The notes under the pieces: model-generated
What the model was told of the DNA's origin: nothing
What the model saw: the letters and a program-made list of their open reading frames with translations, nothing else
Database searches by the model: none
Shown here: positions 51,983-60,674 of the stretch, one piece after another
How the letters are laid out: each line of letters opens with the position of its first letter
Numbering within the stretch: position 1 is the first letter of the stretch
DNA from: Anaerolineae bacterium
GTDB taxonomy: Bacteria; Chloroflexota; Anaerolineae; Aggregatilineales; J027
Assembly: GCA_008933735.1 (NCBI GenBank)
Contig: WBUL01000010.1
Location: forward strand, 62,001 to 126,000
Length of the DNA: 64,000 nt
Reading direction: 5' to 3'
Program-made: the position numbers and the translations under genes

Positions 51983-53977
51983 ATGCGAAAATCCCTGATC
52001 CTGCTCTTTACCCTCATGTGTTTTACGCCTGTCTACGCACAAACTGCCGAGGCGACCCTGGCAGTCATTGAAAATTTCCTGCGTCAGCAACTAGGACGGG
52101 ATTACGTCCTGCTGGAATATAATTTTGAGGCGGCCACCTGGCAGGACTCATCGCTGGGCTGCCCGGAAGACGGGCAAACCTACACCCCTGGCACCATTAA
52201 CGGGTATTCATGGAATTTTTTAACTGACGACGGCATTCGTTATCGCGTCCACAGCAACCTTGATGGCTCGCAGGCGGTGTTGTGTGCCCGGATGAGTGAA
52301 GCCAATCTGACCTATTCCACCTTCAGCAACAATCTGTTTACGATCCGCCATCCGAACCTGTGGACAGCCCAGCGCAGCGGCGAATCCGAGGTTTCATATG
52401 CCTTCCGGGGGCAGCTTGGCTGTAATCTGCCGGGAGCAGCCGTCTATGTTGTCGTCAATCCGGGAAACGCGGAAGCGGTGTTGGAGAGTTACCTTTCCAA
52501 TACCAGCACAGAAGGCCGTATTAATGCGCCTTTCGGATTAACAGGCAGTCAGACAGTATACACCACTCCCTGCAACGACTTTCAGCGCAAATGGCAGGCC
52601 ACCGCCCTGACTGACCAGAATAACGCCTACCTGATTGTGCAGTGGTCGCCGGAAAATCTTTACCCCATCTGGAAACCCGTCTTTGGAGAAATGTTGAACA
52701 GTTTTACGGCGGTTTCCGGCAGTGTGGTCGTTCAGCCCGCTAATGTAACCGCCCCCACAACAGCCGCAAACCCGGCTACAGCAGAAGTGAGCGCCATCAC
52801 CCCAATGCCAACAGAAATCGCGGCCCAGGTGCCGATGCCGCCCGCCGCACCCATGATTGACCTCACAACCATCCCTTTCATTCATGTCTTCCTCGGTGAC
52901 ATTCACATTGGCCGACTCAATAATTTGCCCGGCATCCCCCTCACTCAGGATGAAATCTCAGCCAAAACCCATATTCTCCCCTCACCGAATGGGCAGCAGG
53001 TAGCGTTCATCCAGGATGAAACCAGTCTGTACAGCTTTTCGCTGGTCGAAACACGTGGGATTCAGCGTATTAGCGAAAAGACCGCCAGAGGATTTCCGCC
53101 TGCATGGTCGCCGGATGGCACGCAACTGGCCTATATGCGGGATACAGGCGCTTCATCCAGTGGGGGCGTAATGCAGCTTGAAATTGTCGTCAATGAAAAC
53201 GTGCTGGGCAGTCTGTCCTTTACAGCCAACTGCGACACAACCCTCCGTTATCAAGTTGACCGCCTCTACGCGAAAGAAACAGGATTTCAAGGTAACAATT
53301 TGATGTTCGCCTGGTTGTTCGGAGATCGTTTTGTCTATACTCCCAACTGTACCGGACAAGGCCTAACGATTTGGAATGCAGGGCAGGAAACTGACCTCGG
53401 GGAAAACCTGCGCCGCGCACAACTCGCGCCGGATTTAAACAGAATCGCCGCAATCAGTGACGAAGGTATCGTCATCATTGATCTGTCAACATTGGAGCAG
53501 ATCGTCATCCCTACGACTGCGCCCCCTGATCAACTCGGTTGGGATATTACCGGCACGCAGCTTTATTACAGCACCCTGACCGCCGCCGGGCCAACCGTTT
53601 TCGATGATGCCAGCCGTCAGACTGAATTAGAGCCTATTTTGGGCGTCTTCCCTTTCGAGTCCCGTCTGAATACTGTACGTCTGTATCAGATAGACATCAA
53701 TAACCACGCTGAGGTGCAGCGATGGGAAGGGCAAAATGGTTTTGCTATTGGGAGAATTCAAGGGTTACCTGATGGTAGTGGTATTTTATTCACTTATATT
53801 CCGTCAGATCGTGTATTTCTGGCTGCCGTCATCAATGGGGAAGACCCGGCAAAGATTTTCCAGAGCATCCCTCAGACACAACTGTTCTTTTTGCCAACGG
53901 ACAGCACCACCGCGCAGCCGCTGGCTTATACCGCACAGCCGATTCTGGCCGTGCCCCTGGTGACCCTCCGGAATTAG
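51983..53977 (+). CDS. Secreted protein with PD40/TolB-like repeats
   Basis: The 664-residue product has a signal peptide (MRKSLILLFTLMCFTPVYAQ). Residues ~20-240 form a domain of unknown family with Cys pairs (SLGCPEDGQTYTPGTINGYS, QLGCNLPGA). A Pro/Thr/Ala linker (~245-285) leads to a six- or seven-bladed propeller-like region (~300-655) with PD40 repeats (ILPSPNGQQVAFIQD, PAWSPDGTQLAYMRD). There is no membrane anchor and no enzyme motif. Similar propellers sit on the kinase at 29-30 kb, so it may be a ligand- or wall-binding exoprotein. The stop overlaps the convergent gene's stop. Confidence 0.8.
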   Translation: MRKSLILLFTLMCFTPVYAQTAEATLAVIENFLRQQLGRDYVLLEYNFEAATWQDSSLGCPEDGQTYTPGTINGYSWNFLTDDGIRYRVHSNLDGSQAVLCARMSEANLTYSTFSNNLFTIRHPNLWTAQRSGESEVSYAFRGQLGCNLPGAAVYVVVNPGNAEAVLESYLSNTSTEGRINAPFGLTGSQTVYTTPCNDFQRKWQATALTDQNNAYLIVQWSPENLYPIWKPVFGEMLNSFTAVSGSVVVQPANVTAPTTAANPATAEVSAITPMPTEIAAQVPMPPAAPMIDLTTIPFIHVFLGDIHIGRLNNLPGIPLTQDEISAKTHILPSPNGQQVAFIQDETSLYSFSLVETRGIQRISEKTARGFPPAWSPDGTQLAYMRDTGASSSGGVMQLEIVVNENVLGSLSFTANCDTTLRYQVDRLYAKETGFQGNNLMFAWLFGDRFVYTPNCTGQGLTIWNAGQETDLGENLRRAQLAPDLNRIAAISDEGIVIIDLSTLEQIVIPTTAPPDQLGWDITGTQLYYSTLTAAGPTVFDDASRQTELEPILGVFPFESRLNTVRLYQIDINNHAEVQRWEGQNGFAIGRIQGLPDGSGILFTYIPSDRVFLAAVINGEDPAKIFQSIPQTQLFFLPTDSTTAQPLAYTAQPILAVPLVTLRN

Positions 53978-53985
53978 TTTTCCGG
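53968..53985. terminator. Hairpin with both convergent stop codons in its loop
   Basis: CCGGAA (53968-53973), loop TTAGTT, TTCCGG (53980-53985). The loop contains TAG of the plus gene and TAA of the minus gene, overlapping by 4 bp. Confidence 0.45.
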
Positions 53986-54663
53986 TGATGGGGTAAAGGT
54001 CACAGGCTGCAAAATCGGTACCTCCGGCACGGAGGTCGTTTCAAAATAAATAGGCGTTAGCGATGGGAATGAAGTCTGTGTGGGCAACGGTGTCAGAGTC
54101 GGAACGGGGGTGCGGGTCGGTACCGGAGTGGAAGTCGGCTCAGGCGTCCAGGTTGGAGGCAAACTGAATGGTGTGGGTGATGGCCCTGGGGTGATCGTAG
54201 GACGCGGTGTAGGGGTAATCGTAGGAGAACTGGTCGTTGTGGCAGTTAGGGTAGGCACAGGCGTTCGCGTTGGCAGTTCAACCTCTTCGCTGCCAAGCCG
54301 CAGCATAATCACCAGCAGCGCCAGCATGATCACCCCCACGATTAACACAAACGCGCCAACCTCAAGCGGAGCAAATCTCCTGAGCAGCACGCGGCTATCA
54401 TCGGCTATTTCGCCTGTTGGTGGAACTTCCGCGCCAAGTTTTTGCAGGGCAGCCCGTGCAGTCTCATTATTTGGATTAATTTGCATTACCCGTTGCAGGG
54501 CATTCAGCCGTTCAGCGGGGGTTGCCGCAACAGTCGCCAACCACAACCAGCCCAGTTCCAAATCTGGATTTTCAGCAACCAGATCGATCAGGATCGCTCG
54601 TGCCTGAGTTCGCTGTCCCTGCTGCGCGAGTTCAATTGCCTGCTGAAGCCGATTTTGCATCAT
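53974..54663 (-). CDS. TPR protein with membrane anchor and Thr/Pro-rich tail
   Basis: The 229-residue product has TPR-like units at ~1-75 (LQQAIELAQQGQRTQARAIL, then LNALQRVMQINPNNETARAA). One membrane segment follows (~98-120), then a ~100-residue Thr/Pro tail (TPVPTLTATTTSSPTITPTP). No folded outer domain is visible. It shares its N-terminal module with the 317-residue protein at 25 kb. It starts 6 bp after the stop of the CoiA-like gene, so both are likely co-transcribed. Confidence 0.75.
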   Translation of the reverse strand: MMQNRLQQAIELAQQGQRTQARAILIDLVAENPDLELGWLWLATVAATPAERLNALQRVMQINPNNETARAALQKLGAEVPPTGEIADDSRVLLRRFAPLEVGAFVLIVGVIMLALLVIMLRLGSEEVELPTRTPVPTLTATTTSSPTITPTPRPTITPGPSPTPFSLPPTWTPEPTSTPVPTRTPVPTLTPLPTQTSFPSLTPIYFETTSVPEVPILQPVTFTPSPEN

Positions 54664-54669
54664 ATCCCC

Positions 54670-55677
54670 TTATGCTGGAAAGTTAATAGGCCCACCCGCG
54701 AGATGCCGCGCCAGATCAACAGCAGTAACACTTGGCAGCCGGAACGCCGATGTTCCCAGATTAAACGCGATATTTTCCCCAGCCTGAAAACGCCGTACTG
54801 CAACGGCAGTCGTTTCACGAACAGTCACATAAAACAAGGCGATTTGTCCACCATCGTGAGTTTCCCAGGTTTGCAGCAAGACATCCACATCCTGCCCCAG
54901 GCGGTTACGGGCACCCCCAATCGTGTCGCGCCAGACTTCCTGCGGCAGCCACAATTTATGTCCTTCCACCTCTAGCAGATGCGAAAATGCTCCTTCGGTG
55001 TGCAATTCACCATAAAAACGATAAGGAGGTTTTCTCACCGCACGCCGCAGCACTTTCCGAATCATCTGGGGCGCCCTCACCAGGTTTGGCGGAAGCTGTT
55101 TTTCATCCAGCAGCCACCACCCCCCTGAAATTTCAGATTCCGCCAGAAGGTTATCCAGTTGAATCTGCCCGGTACGAACACCCGTTGGATTCAAGACAAT
55201 CACGGCTGTACCATTCCGCGTCCATTGGTGGAGTTGTTCCTGTTCAGGAGGACTCCCCAGACCCAGCAGAATAACGACTTGCGCTTCTCCCTTCTTATTC
55301 AGAAGGGCAATATCCGCCTGCCCCTGGGGTGTATTCTCGTTTTCCTTGATGGCAGCAGCATTTTTCAGAACATCCACTTTGTAACTCGTATTCTGGGTAC
55401 GCCACTCGATCAAAACAGGTTGACCGCTGGCCAGGTATCGTGTCAGGGTCAGCACCAGCCATTTACCAGCTACTGCCCGTGCGACATTATCCGGTGTGCA
55501 GTCGAGCAGATTTAAATGGGCAAAGTGATGCTGCTTGAAATCACCCATTTTGGGAACCATTTCTTTTTTGCACACCGGACAAAGATACCTTTGCCCGCGC
55601 TGCGCCGCCGCAATAGGGACAGGAACCCCATCCAGCGTGAGGGCCCAGCCATACATCGGTTCATGAGGATACGTCAT
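54670..55677 (-). CDS. CoiA-like protein with N-terminal zinc finger
   Basis: The 335-residue product has an N-terminal zinc-binding module: YLCPVCKKEMVPKMGDFKQH then HFAHLNLLDC, the pattern of CoiA-family competence proteins. The next part (YKVDVLKNAAAI ... GQADIALLNKKGEAQVVILL) has the D...(D/E)xx pattern of a PD-(D/E)xK-type nuclease core, as in CoiA. CoiA helps natural transformation in Gram-positive bacteria; here no other competence gene is nearby. The C-terminal third (~200-335) is not recognised. Call is by motif and is moderate. Confidence 0.6.
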   Translation of the reverse strand: MTYPHEPMYGWALTLDGVPVPIAAAQRGQRYLCPVCKKEMVPKMGDFKQHHFAHLNLLDCTPDNVARAVAGKWLVLTLTRYLASGQPVLIEWRTQNTSYKVDVLKNAAAIKENENTPQGQADIALLNKKGEAQVVILLGLGSPPEQEQLHQWTRNGTAVIVLNPTGVRTGQIQLDNLLAESEISGGWWLLDEKQLPPNLVRAPQMIRKVLRRAVRKPPYRFYGELHTEGAFSHLLEVEGHKLWLPQEVWRDTIGGARNRLGQDVDVLLQTWETHDGGQIALFYVTVRETTAVAVRRFQAGENIAFNLGTSAFRLPSVTAVDLARHLAGGPINFPA

Positions 55678-55771
55678 GATGTTTTACCTTTAAAACCAGC
55701 CGCCCTACTACGAGCTTACATCAAAAATGGCTGACAACAATCCCGATTATTAGGGGTGTGACATTTTCCCA

Positions 55772-56209
55772 TCAGTCTAACGGATAGGTGCTGTCTGGGT
55801 TAAGCTTTTCAACCAGAAAATCCACCATGTCCACAGGAATCCGCGCCGGACGGAGAGCGGGCAGTTCTACAAAACAGCCGATCTGGAAAGCATGTGCCAG
55901 ATGACTGCCGTTTGCAGCCCGGTAAAAATCATAGACTAACTGCCACCGACTGCGTCCCATTTTCTCACCCGCGTTAATGTGTACATCTATTATGCCGCCA
56001 TCCCGCCCGTAATAAGGATTGTGATAGTCAATATGAGTGGTAAACATAGCAGGTGAAAGTTTGGCATCAATCAACCGGGACATCGGCCAGGGGCTGATAT
56101 TCAGCAGGCGGGTGCGAATGTCTTCCATCCATCGCACATAGCTGATATTACTGACCACCCCCATCCAATCGAGGTCATAGAAAGCCGGGTGAATGGTATA
56201 GATTAACAT
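55772..56209 (-). CDS. Acyl-CoA thioesterase, hotdog fold
   Basis: The 145-residue product matches the 4HBT/YbgC-type thioesterases. It has HPAFYDLDWMGVVSNISYVR (the catalytic Asp region), then THIDYHNPYYG and SRWQLVYDFYR. It would hydrolyse acyl-CoA or a related thioester. It starts at ATG 56209, one base after the TAA of the cNMP-binding gene, so it is translationally coupled to it; a longer frame to 56287 lies inside that gene. No strong own ribosome-binding site. Confidence 0.8.
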   Translation of the reverse strand: MLIYTIHPAFYDLDWMGVVSNISYVRWMEDIRTRLLNISPWPMSRLIDAKLSPAMFTTHIDYHNPYYGRDGGIIDVHINAGEKMGRSRWQLVYDFYRAANGSHLAHAFQIGCFVELPALRPARIPVDMVDFLVEKLNPDSTYPLD

Positions 56210-56210
56210 T

Positions 56211-56678
56211 TTAGTAGTATGAGTATCCGTGTGTTTCTTCAGCGAGTTTTTGTTCCAGCTTTTCAATTTGCTTTTTGGCGTTCGCAAGCTGGCGGTTCAT
56301 ATCCATCAGATGCCCCGCCAGAGTGAATGCCAGGATTTCAAACAGCTTGAGGGCAAGCTCCGGGTCATCACGGCGCAGGTCGTCCAGACGGCTTTGGGTC
56401 AGCAGCAGGCATTCCAGATCCGTTTTGGCAAAAACCGTCGCAGAGTGCGCCTGAGACAGCAGCAGCGACACTTCACCCATCGTCTGTGCCGGCCCCACAA
56501 CCGCAATCTCGACATTCCCACCGGAGACAGGGTCGCGGCGGACGACGCTGGCCTCACCTTTCAGGATAAGATACATTCCAGTAGAAGGCTCATCAGCGAG
56601 AAAAACCGCTTCACCAGCTTTATAGCTCCTTGGAATTCCCGCTTTTCTGAAACCATCCAAGACATCTGCTTTGAGCAT
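56211..56678 (-). CDS. Cyclic nucleotide-binding domain protein without DNA-binding domain
   Basis: The 155-residue product is a single cNMP-binding (CAP_ED) domain, ~15-125: YKAGEAVFLADEPSTGMYLI, LKGEASVV and TMGEVSLLLSQAHSATVFA. The last ~30 residues are a coiled coil (NRQLANAKKQIEKLEQKLAE). There is no HTH, so it is not a Crp-type transcription factor; it may sense a nucleotide and act through its coiled coil. Co-transcribed with the thioesterase. Confidence 0.85.
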   Translation of the reverse strand: MLKADVLDGFRKAGIPRSYKAGEAVFLADEPSTGMYLILKGEASVVRRDPVSGGNVEIAVVGPAQTMGEVSLLLSQAHSATVFAKTDLECLLLTQSRLDDLRRDDPELALKLFEILAFTLAGHLMDMNRQLANAKKQIEKLEQKLAEETHGYSYY

Positions 56679-56734
56679 TCGATCTACCCCGCTATCACTG
56701 CCTCACAAACATTTTACAGCAGTCCCCAAAAAAC

Positions 56735-56761
56735 AAAAAAGGCGAGGGCTTCCCCCGCCTT
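56735..56761 (-). terminator. Rho-independent terminator of the fadB-type gene
   Basis: On the minus strand GGCGGGGG and CCCTCGCC form an 8-bp stem (56741-56759) with a 3-nt loop and one mismatch, followed by a six-T run (56740-56735). Confidence 0.9.
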
Positions 56762-56784
56762 CAGATATTAGCTTGCGAATAGGG

Positions 56785-59166
56785 TTAATTCCGCAAAGGT
56801 TTACCCGTTTCTAACATATGGGTGATCCGTGCCATTGTCTTCTCGTTTTTTACGAGATCAAGGAACGATTCGCGTTCCAGGTCAAGGATATATTGTTCAG
56901 ATACCCACTGTGGGCCGCTGACATCGCCGCCAGTCAGAACATAGGCCAGGTGCCGACCGATTTCCATATCGTAATCTGTAGCATAGCCGCTTTCCCGAAG
57001 CTGCCACACCCCCAGATTCAGCACTGCCAGCACATCACGCCCTGCGGCATAAATCGGACTGGGTTCAGGAGCGGGGGCGCCGCCTTCGACCAGGGCCAGC
57101 ACTTCTTTTTTGGCTTCCGCCAGCAGGTGATCACGGTTGAGCACAATCCGGTCATTTTTCGTCAAAAAGCCCATGTCACGCGCTTCCATCGCGCTCATAG
57201 ACACCTTCGCCAGCCCAATCTGCTCAAACACCTTCTGGAGATGCGGCAGCACACTGGAATTTTCTGAACTAACCATGACCGGATTCACGATCCGGCGGAG
57301 GAGTTCCTTACATCCTGACCATGCCGGAATCAGGCCAACACCAAATTCCACCAACCCGATGTAACTTTCCGCATGGGCAACGGCCCGCCATCCGGACATG
57401 ACCATTTCTGCCCCACCTCCGAGGCAGCGGCCAAAGGGCGCAGTCACGACCGGTTTTTTGGCATACCGCAGCGCCTGTGAAAGCGTCTGCCCCATGCGGA
57501 TAATCTCATCAACCTGATCCATCGCACCCTGTGAGGCTGCCATCACCAGCAGCATGATGTTCGCCCCAACCGAGAAGTTTTCCCCGTCGTTGCCGATCAC
57601 TAACCCATCAAAATCGCTGTCCAGCCGCTCCAGGGCTTTAAAACCCATTTTGATGATGTCATCATCCAGGGCATTCATTTTGGTGTGGAATTCCAGAAGG
57701 GCGACTCCATCACCCAGGTCGATCAGACTCGCGCCCATGTTACGATCAACGACTTTGCTGCTGTCATTTTTCAGGTGGGCAATAACAATATGATGAGGGT
57801 CTTTTTGCAGGGAAACGTAGCGGTTCACACGTGGGTCATAAAAACCAACCTGCACACCGTATTGGTCATACTGGTAGAAGGTCGGATGCCCGCCAGCGAG
57901 CATAGCTCTGACCCACGGCGCAACTTTGTACCCGTCTTTTTCCATGCGGATGACGGTATCTTCCACACCGATTGCGTCCCAGATTTCAAACGGGCCCAAC
58001 TCGTGCCCAAAACCCCATTTATTGGCGTTGTCGATGCTCACCAGATCATCGGTAATTTCGCCCATTTTCTGCGAGGCATAAGCCAGAAAACCCGCGTGCA
58101 GGTGCCATAGATATTCGGCTGCGCGGTCAGATTCGTTAATCAGGGCTTTGATACGTTCGCCAACATTTTCTATTTTGCGGTGTTTGCCAACACTCTCAAA
58201 GCGAACTTTATCGGGCGCTTTGTACTCCAAATCCTTCAAACCAAGATGCCAGAACTCTTTTTCCCCGCTTGTGCCTTTCACCGTCTTAAAAAAACCCTGT
58301 CCGGTTTTGCTGCCGAGAAAATTATTCTGCATCAAAAAGCTGAACACTTTTTGCGTGCCCTCGTGCTTTAACACTTCGCGCCATTCATCATCCGGAATCG
58401 CGTCATAGAGATTTTCAGCGACGTGATGGGCAATATCCACACCGACCACATCATTCAGCCGGAAGGTTGCACTTTTGGGGTGACCGATCAGCGGCCCCGT
58501 GATGGCATCGACTTCTTCCACCGTAAAATCATGGTCGATGGCATAATTGATCGCCAGCATCCCCACGATGCTCATAAAACGGTTGCCGATGAAATTAGGA
58601 GTATCTTTAGCCAGAACGGTGCCTTTTCCCAGCACACGTGAGCCGTAATCCATAAAAAAGTCTATTAAGGCCGGGTCAGTCTTTTTATGGGGAATAATTT
58701 CCAACAGCTTGAGATAACGCGGCGGGTTAAAAAAGTGTGTTCCCAGAAAATGACGCTGAAATTCTTCGCTTCGGCCTTCCGCAATCGCATTAATGCTTAA
58801 GCCGGATGTATTTGTGGTAATAATCGTATACGGCTGGCGGATTTTTTCCAGTTTTTCCATTAACTGCTGCTTTATATCCAGCCGTTCAACCACTACTTCG
58901 ACAATCCAATCGCAGTCTGCCAGCAAATGCAGATCATCTTCCAGATTGCCAATGGTAAAGAGACTCAGATCAGCCTCCTCAAAGAGCTGCGCCGGTTTGG
59001 ATTTTTGCAGGCGCTTCAGGCCTGCTTCAACGATGCTGTTGCGATTCTTGTCGCCGGGAATATCCAGCATCACCACAGGAACACCAATGCCAGCCAGCAG
59101 AGCCCCTATGCCGCTGCCCATCGTTCCCGAACCGATGATCCCAACTTTATTAATCTTGTAGCTCAT
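56785..59166 (-). CDS. fadB: 3-Hydroxyacyl-CoA dehydrogenase / enoyl-CoA hydratase bifunctional protein
   Basis: The 793-residue protein carries two beta-oxidation steps. Residues ~5-400 are the NAD-dependent dehydrogenase (GSGTMGSGIGALLAG dinucleotide motif, GTHFFNPPRYLKLLEII, NFIGNRFMS). Residues ~480-700 form the crotonase part (VALLEFHTKMNALDDDI, GENFSVGANI, GRCLGGGAEMVMSG). The order (dehydrogenase first, hydratase last) is that of the archaeal and actinobacterial/Chloroflexota fused enzymes, not E. coli FadB. ATG 59166 lies 5 nt after AGGGAG and overlaps the TetR gene by 17 bp, so the regulator and enzyme are one operon. Confidence 0.93.
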   Translation of the reverse strand: MSYKINKVGIIGSGTMGSGIGALLAGIGVPVVMLDIPGDKNRNSIVEAGLKRLQKSKPAQLFEEADLSLFTIGNLEDDLHLLADCDWIVEVVVERLDIKQQLMEKLEKIRQPYTIITTNTSGLSINAIAEGRSEEFQRHFLGTHFFNPPRYLKLLEIIPHKKTDPALIDFFMDYGSRVLGKGTVLAKDTPNFIGNRFMSIVGMLAINYAIDHDFTVEEVDAITGPLIGHPKSATFRLNDVVGVDIAHHVAENLYDAIPDDEWREVLKHEGTQKVFSFLMQNNFLGSKTGQGFFKTVKGTSGEKEFWHLGLKDLEYKAPDKVRFESVGKHRKIENVGERIKALINESDRAAEYLWHLHAGFLAYASQKMGEITDDLVSIDNANKWGFGHELGPFEIWDAIGVEDTVIRMEKDGYKVAPWVRAMLAGGHPTFYQYDQYGVQVGFYDPRVNRYVSLQKDPHHIVIAHLKNDSSKVVDRNMGASLIDLGDGVALLEFHTKMNALDDDIIKMGFKALERLDSDFDGLVIGNDGENFSVGANIMLLVMAASQGAMDQVDEIIRMGQTLSQALRYAKKPVVTAPFGRCLGGGAEMVMSGWRAVAHAESYIGLVEFGVGLIPAWSGCKELLRRIVNPVMVSSENSSVLPHLQKVFEQIGLAKVSMSAMEARDMGFLTKNDRIVLNRDHLLAEAKKEVLALVEGGAPAPEPSPIYAAGRDVLAVLNLGVWQLRESGYATDYDMEIGRHLAYVLTGGDVSGPQWVSEQYILDLERESFLDLVKNEKTMARITHMLETGKPLRN

Positions 59167-59785
59167 TCGCACTCCCTTTCAAAGCACTAATAAACCATGC
59201 TGCCATCTGGTCTGCAATATCTTGGCCCGACAGGGCTCCATCGGGGCGATACCATACTCCGACCCAGTTTTGCGCCCCCAGAATCATGCGGACAAATAGC
59301 TTCACATCCACCGGGCAAAAAACGCCTTTGTCGATTCCCTCCTGAATAATCTTGCGGAAGTCCTTTTCAAACCGGTCCCGACGGGCAGTGTAGGCTTCCT
59401 TCACTTCAGGAATATCCAGCATAGTACGAATTTCAAATACCATCGCCGCCGCAATGGCGATATTGCCTGTCAGGCTGGTAATGTGCAGAGCCACCACCTG
59501 ACGCAGTTTTTCTTCCGGGGATAAACCCGAAGCAATAACCTCTTCAACCTGTGCGGCAACGGCATCCACCCCCTCGTTTAATACGGCCAGCAGAATTTCC
59601 TGTTTGCCATACGGAAAATGATGGTACAGACTGCCCGCCGTCAAATTCACTTCCGCCGCGATGTCCTCCATTTTGGCACGGTGGTAACCTTTCTCGTGGA
59701 AAACGGACGCAGCAGCAATTAAAATATCTTCACGGGAGACCGTTTGTTCAGCAGGTTTTCGGGCCACTTTTTTGCACTCAAACAC
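59150..59785 (-). CDS. TetR/AcrR-family regulator of the acyl-CoA operon
   Basis: The 211-residue product has an N-terminal TetR HTH (ILIAAASVFHEKGYHRAKME, then DIAAEVNLTAGSLYHHF) and a helical ligand domain. Similar regulators (FadR, PsrA types) respond to acyl-CoA. It leads an operon with the FadB-type gene. The start is GTG 59785 or GTG 59767; neither has a strong ribosome-binding site. A palindrome overlaps its own promoter, so it very likely represses itself. Confidence 0.9.
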   Translation of the reverse strand: MFECKKVARKPAEQTVSREDILIAAASVFHEKGYHRAKMEDIAAEVNLTAGSLYHHFPYGKQEILLAVLNEGVDAVAAQVEEVIASGLSPEEKLRQVVALHITSLTGNIAIAAAMVFEIRTMLDIPEVKEAYTARRDRFEKDFRKIIQEGIDKGVFCPVDVKLFVRMILGAQNWVGVWYRPDGALSGQDIADQMAAWFISALKGSANELQD

Positions 59786-59788
59786 TGG

Positions 59789-59810
59789 TAATCAAATAGG
59801 TATTTGATTA
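59789..59810. promoter_or_regulatory. Perfect palindrome, probable TetR-regulator operator
   Basis: TAATCAAATA (59789-59798), GG, TATTTGATTA (59801-59810): 10-bp perfect arms. It overlaps the -10 box and predicted transcription start of the TetR gene, and ends 4 bp before its GTG. Confidence 0.8.
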
Positions 59811-59834
59811 TAGAATCTCCCTCTTCTTTGTCAA
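59807..59834 (-). promoter_or_regulatory. Full-consensus promoter of the TetR-fadB operon
   Basis: On the minus strand TTGACA (59834-59829), 16-bp spacer, TATAAT (59812-59807). Both boxes match the housekeeping consensus exactly; the -10 is inside the palindrome. Predicted start at about 59800. Confidence 0.8.
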
Positions 59835-59932
59835 ATTTAACCTATCCTTAAAACTTTCTATCGAAACGAAATTCTAACCTCAAAGTACAGCATTATCCGA
59901 TATACTGTGTCACAATCAAGAAGATAATACCC

Positions 59933-59975
59933 CCAGATATGGGAGGGTATAACATAAGAAGCCACCAGATATGGG
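59933..59975 (+). promoter_or_regulatory. Pair of NrdR-box-like direct repeats upstream of nrdR
   Basis: CCAGATATGGG occurs at 59933-59943 and again at 59965-59975, 32 bp apart. Each is a near-palindrome centred on AT. NrdR boxes come in pairs about three helical turns apart, so these are candidate NrdR sites; the sequence is not the textbook one. TATAGT (60056-60061) with TTTAAG 17 bp upstream is a possible nrdR promoter further right. Confidence 0.5.
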
Positions 59976-60081
59976 GGTTCCTGTGTCAAATTTCACTAGT
60001 TTGACGCAATTGGAGAAGTATAAGGATTTTCGTTTAAGGACATTTGTTCCATTCGTATAGTAGTGGAAAAGAAAAACACCA

Positions 60082-60576
60082 ATGAAATGTCCGCACTGCG
60101 GCGCAGTAGGTGAATCCTACGTTATCGATACAGCCCCGGACGCTCAGGGAGGCACGCGGCGGCGACGCGAATGTCACTGCTGCGGCAAGCGTTTTAATAC
60201 GGTTGAACGCCCAATTGTAGTGACTCCATTAGTGGTCAAAAGCAACGGCGAACGTGAGGAATTTGACCGGGACAAAGTCATTCGGGGAATCCGCCTGGCC
60301 TGTGCCAAGCGCCCTGTTTCTTCGGCAGAAATTAACCGCCTGGTTGAGCGCATCGAAACCCAGGTTCGTGCACTGGGTCAGGATGAGGTTCCAAGCCGCG
60401 TAGTTGGAGACATGGTCGTACAGGGTATTAAGGAACTTGACCCGATCGCGTACATCCGGTATGCCATCGTTTACCTCGGCCTGGACAATCTTGAAAGTGT
60501 CCGGGCAGAAACAGACAAGCTGCTTCACGAGCAGCAGCAGCAGCGCGAACAGCGCAACACTGCCGTCGAACCATAA
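60082..60576 (+). CDS. nrdR: Transcriptional repressor NrdR
   Basis: NrdR represses ribonucleotide reductase genes when (d)ATP is bound. The 164-residue protein has the full layout: zinc ribbon (MKCPHCG and ECHCCGKRF), GGTRRRRECHC, then an ATP-cone at ~49-139 (TPLVVKSNGEREEFDRDKVI, RGIRLACAKRPVS), and a Gln-rich tail. nrdJ follows 98 bp downstream, the classic arrangement. AGGAAAAG-type purines precede the ATG. Confidence 0.96.
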   Translation: MKCPHCGAVGESYVIDTAPDAQGGTRRRRECHCCGKRFNTVERPIVVTPLVVKSNGEREEFDRDKVIRGIRLACAKRPVSSAEINRLVERIETQVRALGQDEVPSRVVGDMVVQGIKELDPIAYIRYAIVYLGLDNLESVRAETDKLLHEQQQQREQRNTAVEP

Positions 60577-60606
60577 CGGCACATCTCTAAGCGAATAAAT
60601 TGATCT

Positions 60607-60631
60607 CCCCTGAGTGCAAGGTCTCAGAGGG
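60607..60631 (+). promoter_or_regulatory. Hairpin between nrdR and nrdJ
   Basis: CCCCTGAG (60607-60614) pairs with CTCAG-A-GGG (60623-60631), one bulged A. No T-run. It may be an mRNA element; no cobalamin riboswitch features were recognised. Confidence 0.3.
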
Positions 60632-60674
60632 TATGTTTAGTGTTCACAATTTTACAATGAGCAAAGGACGCATA

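Noticed and set aside
60577-60674. Cobalamin riboswitch before the B12-dependent nrdJ
   Set aside because: The 98-bp gap is too short and lacks recognisable B12-box elements; only a simple hairpin is present.
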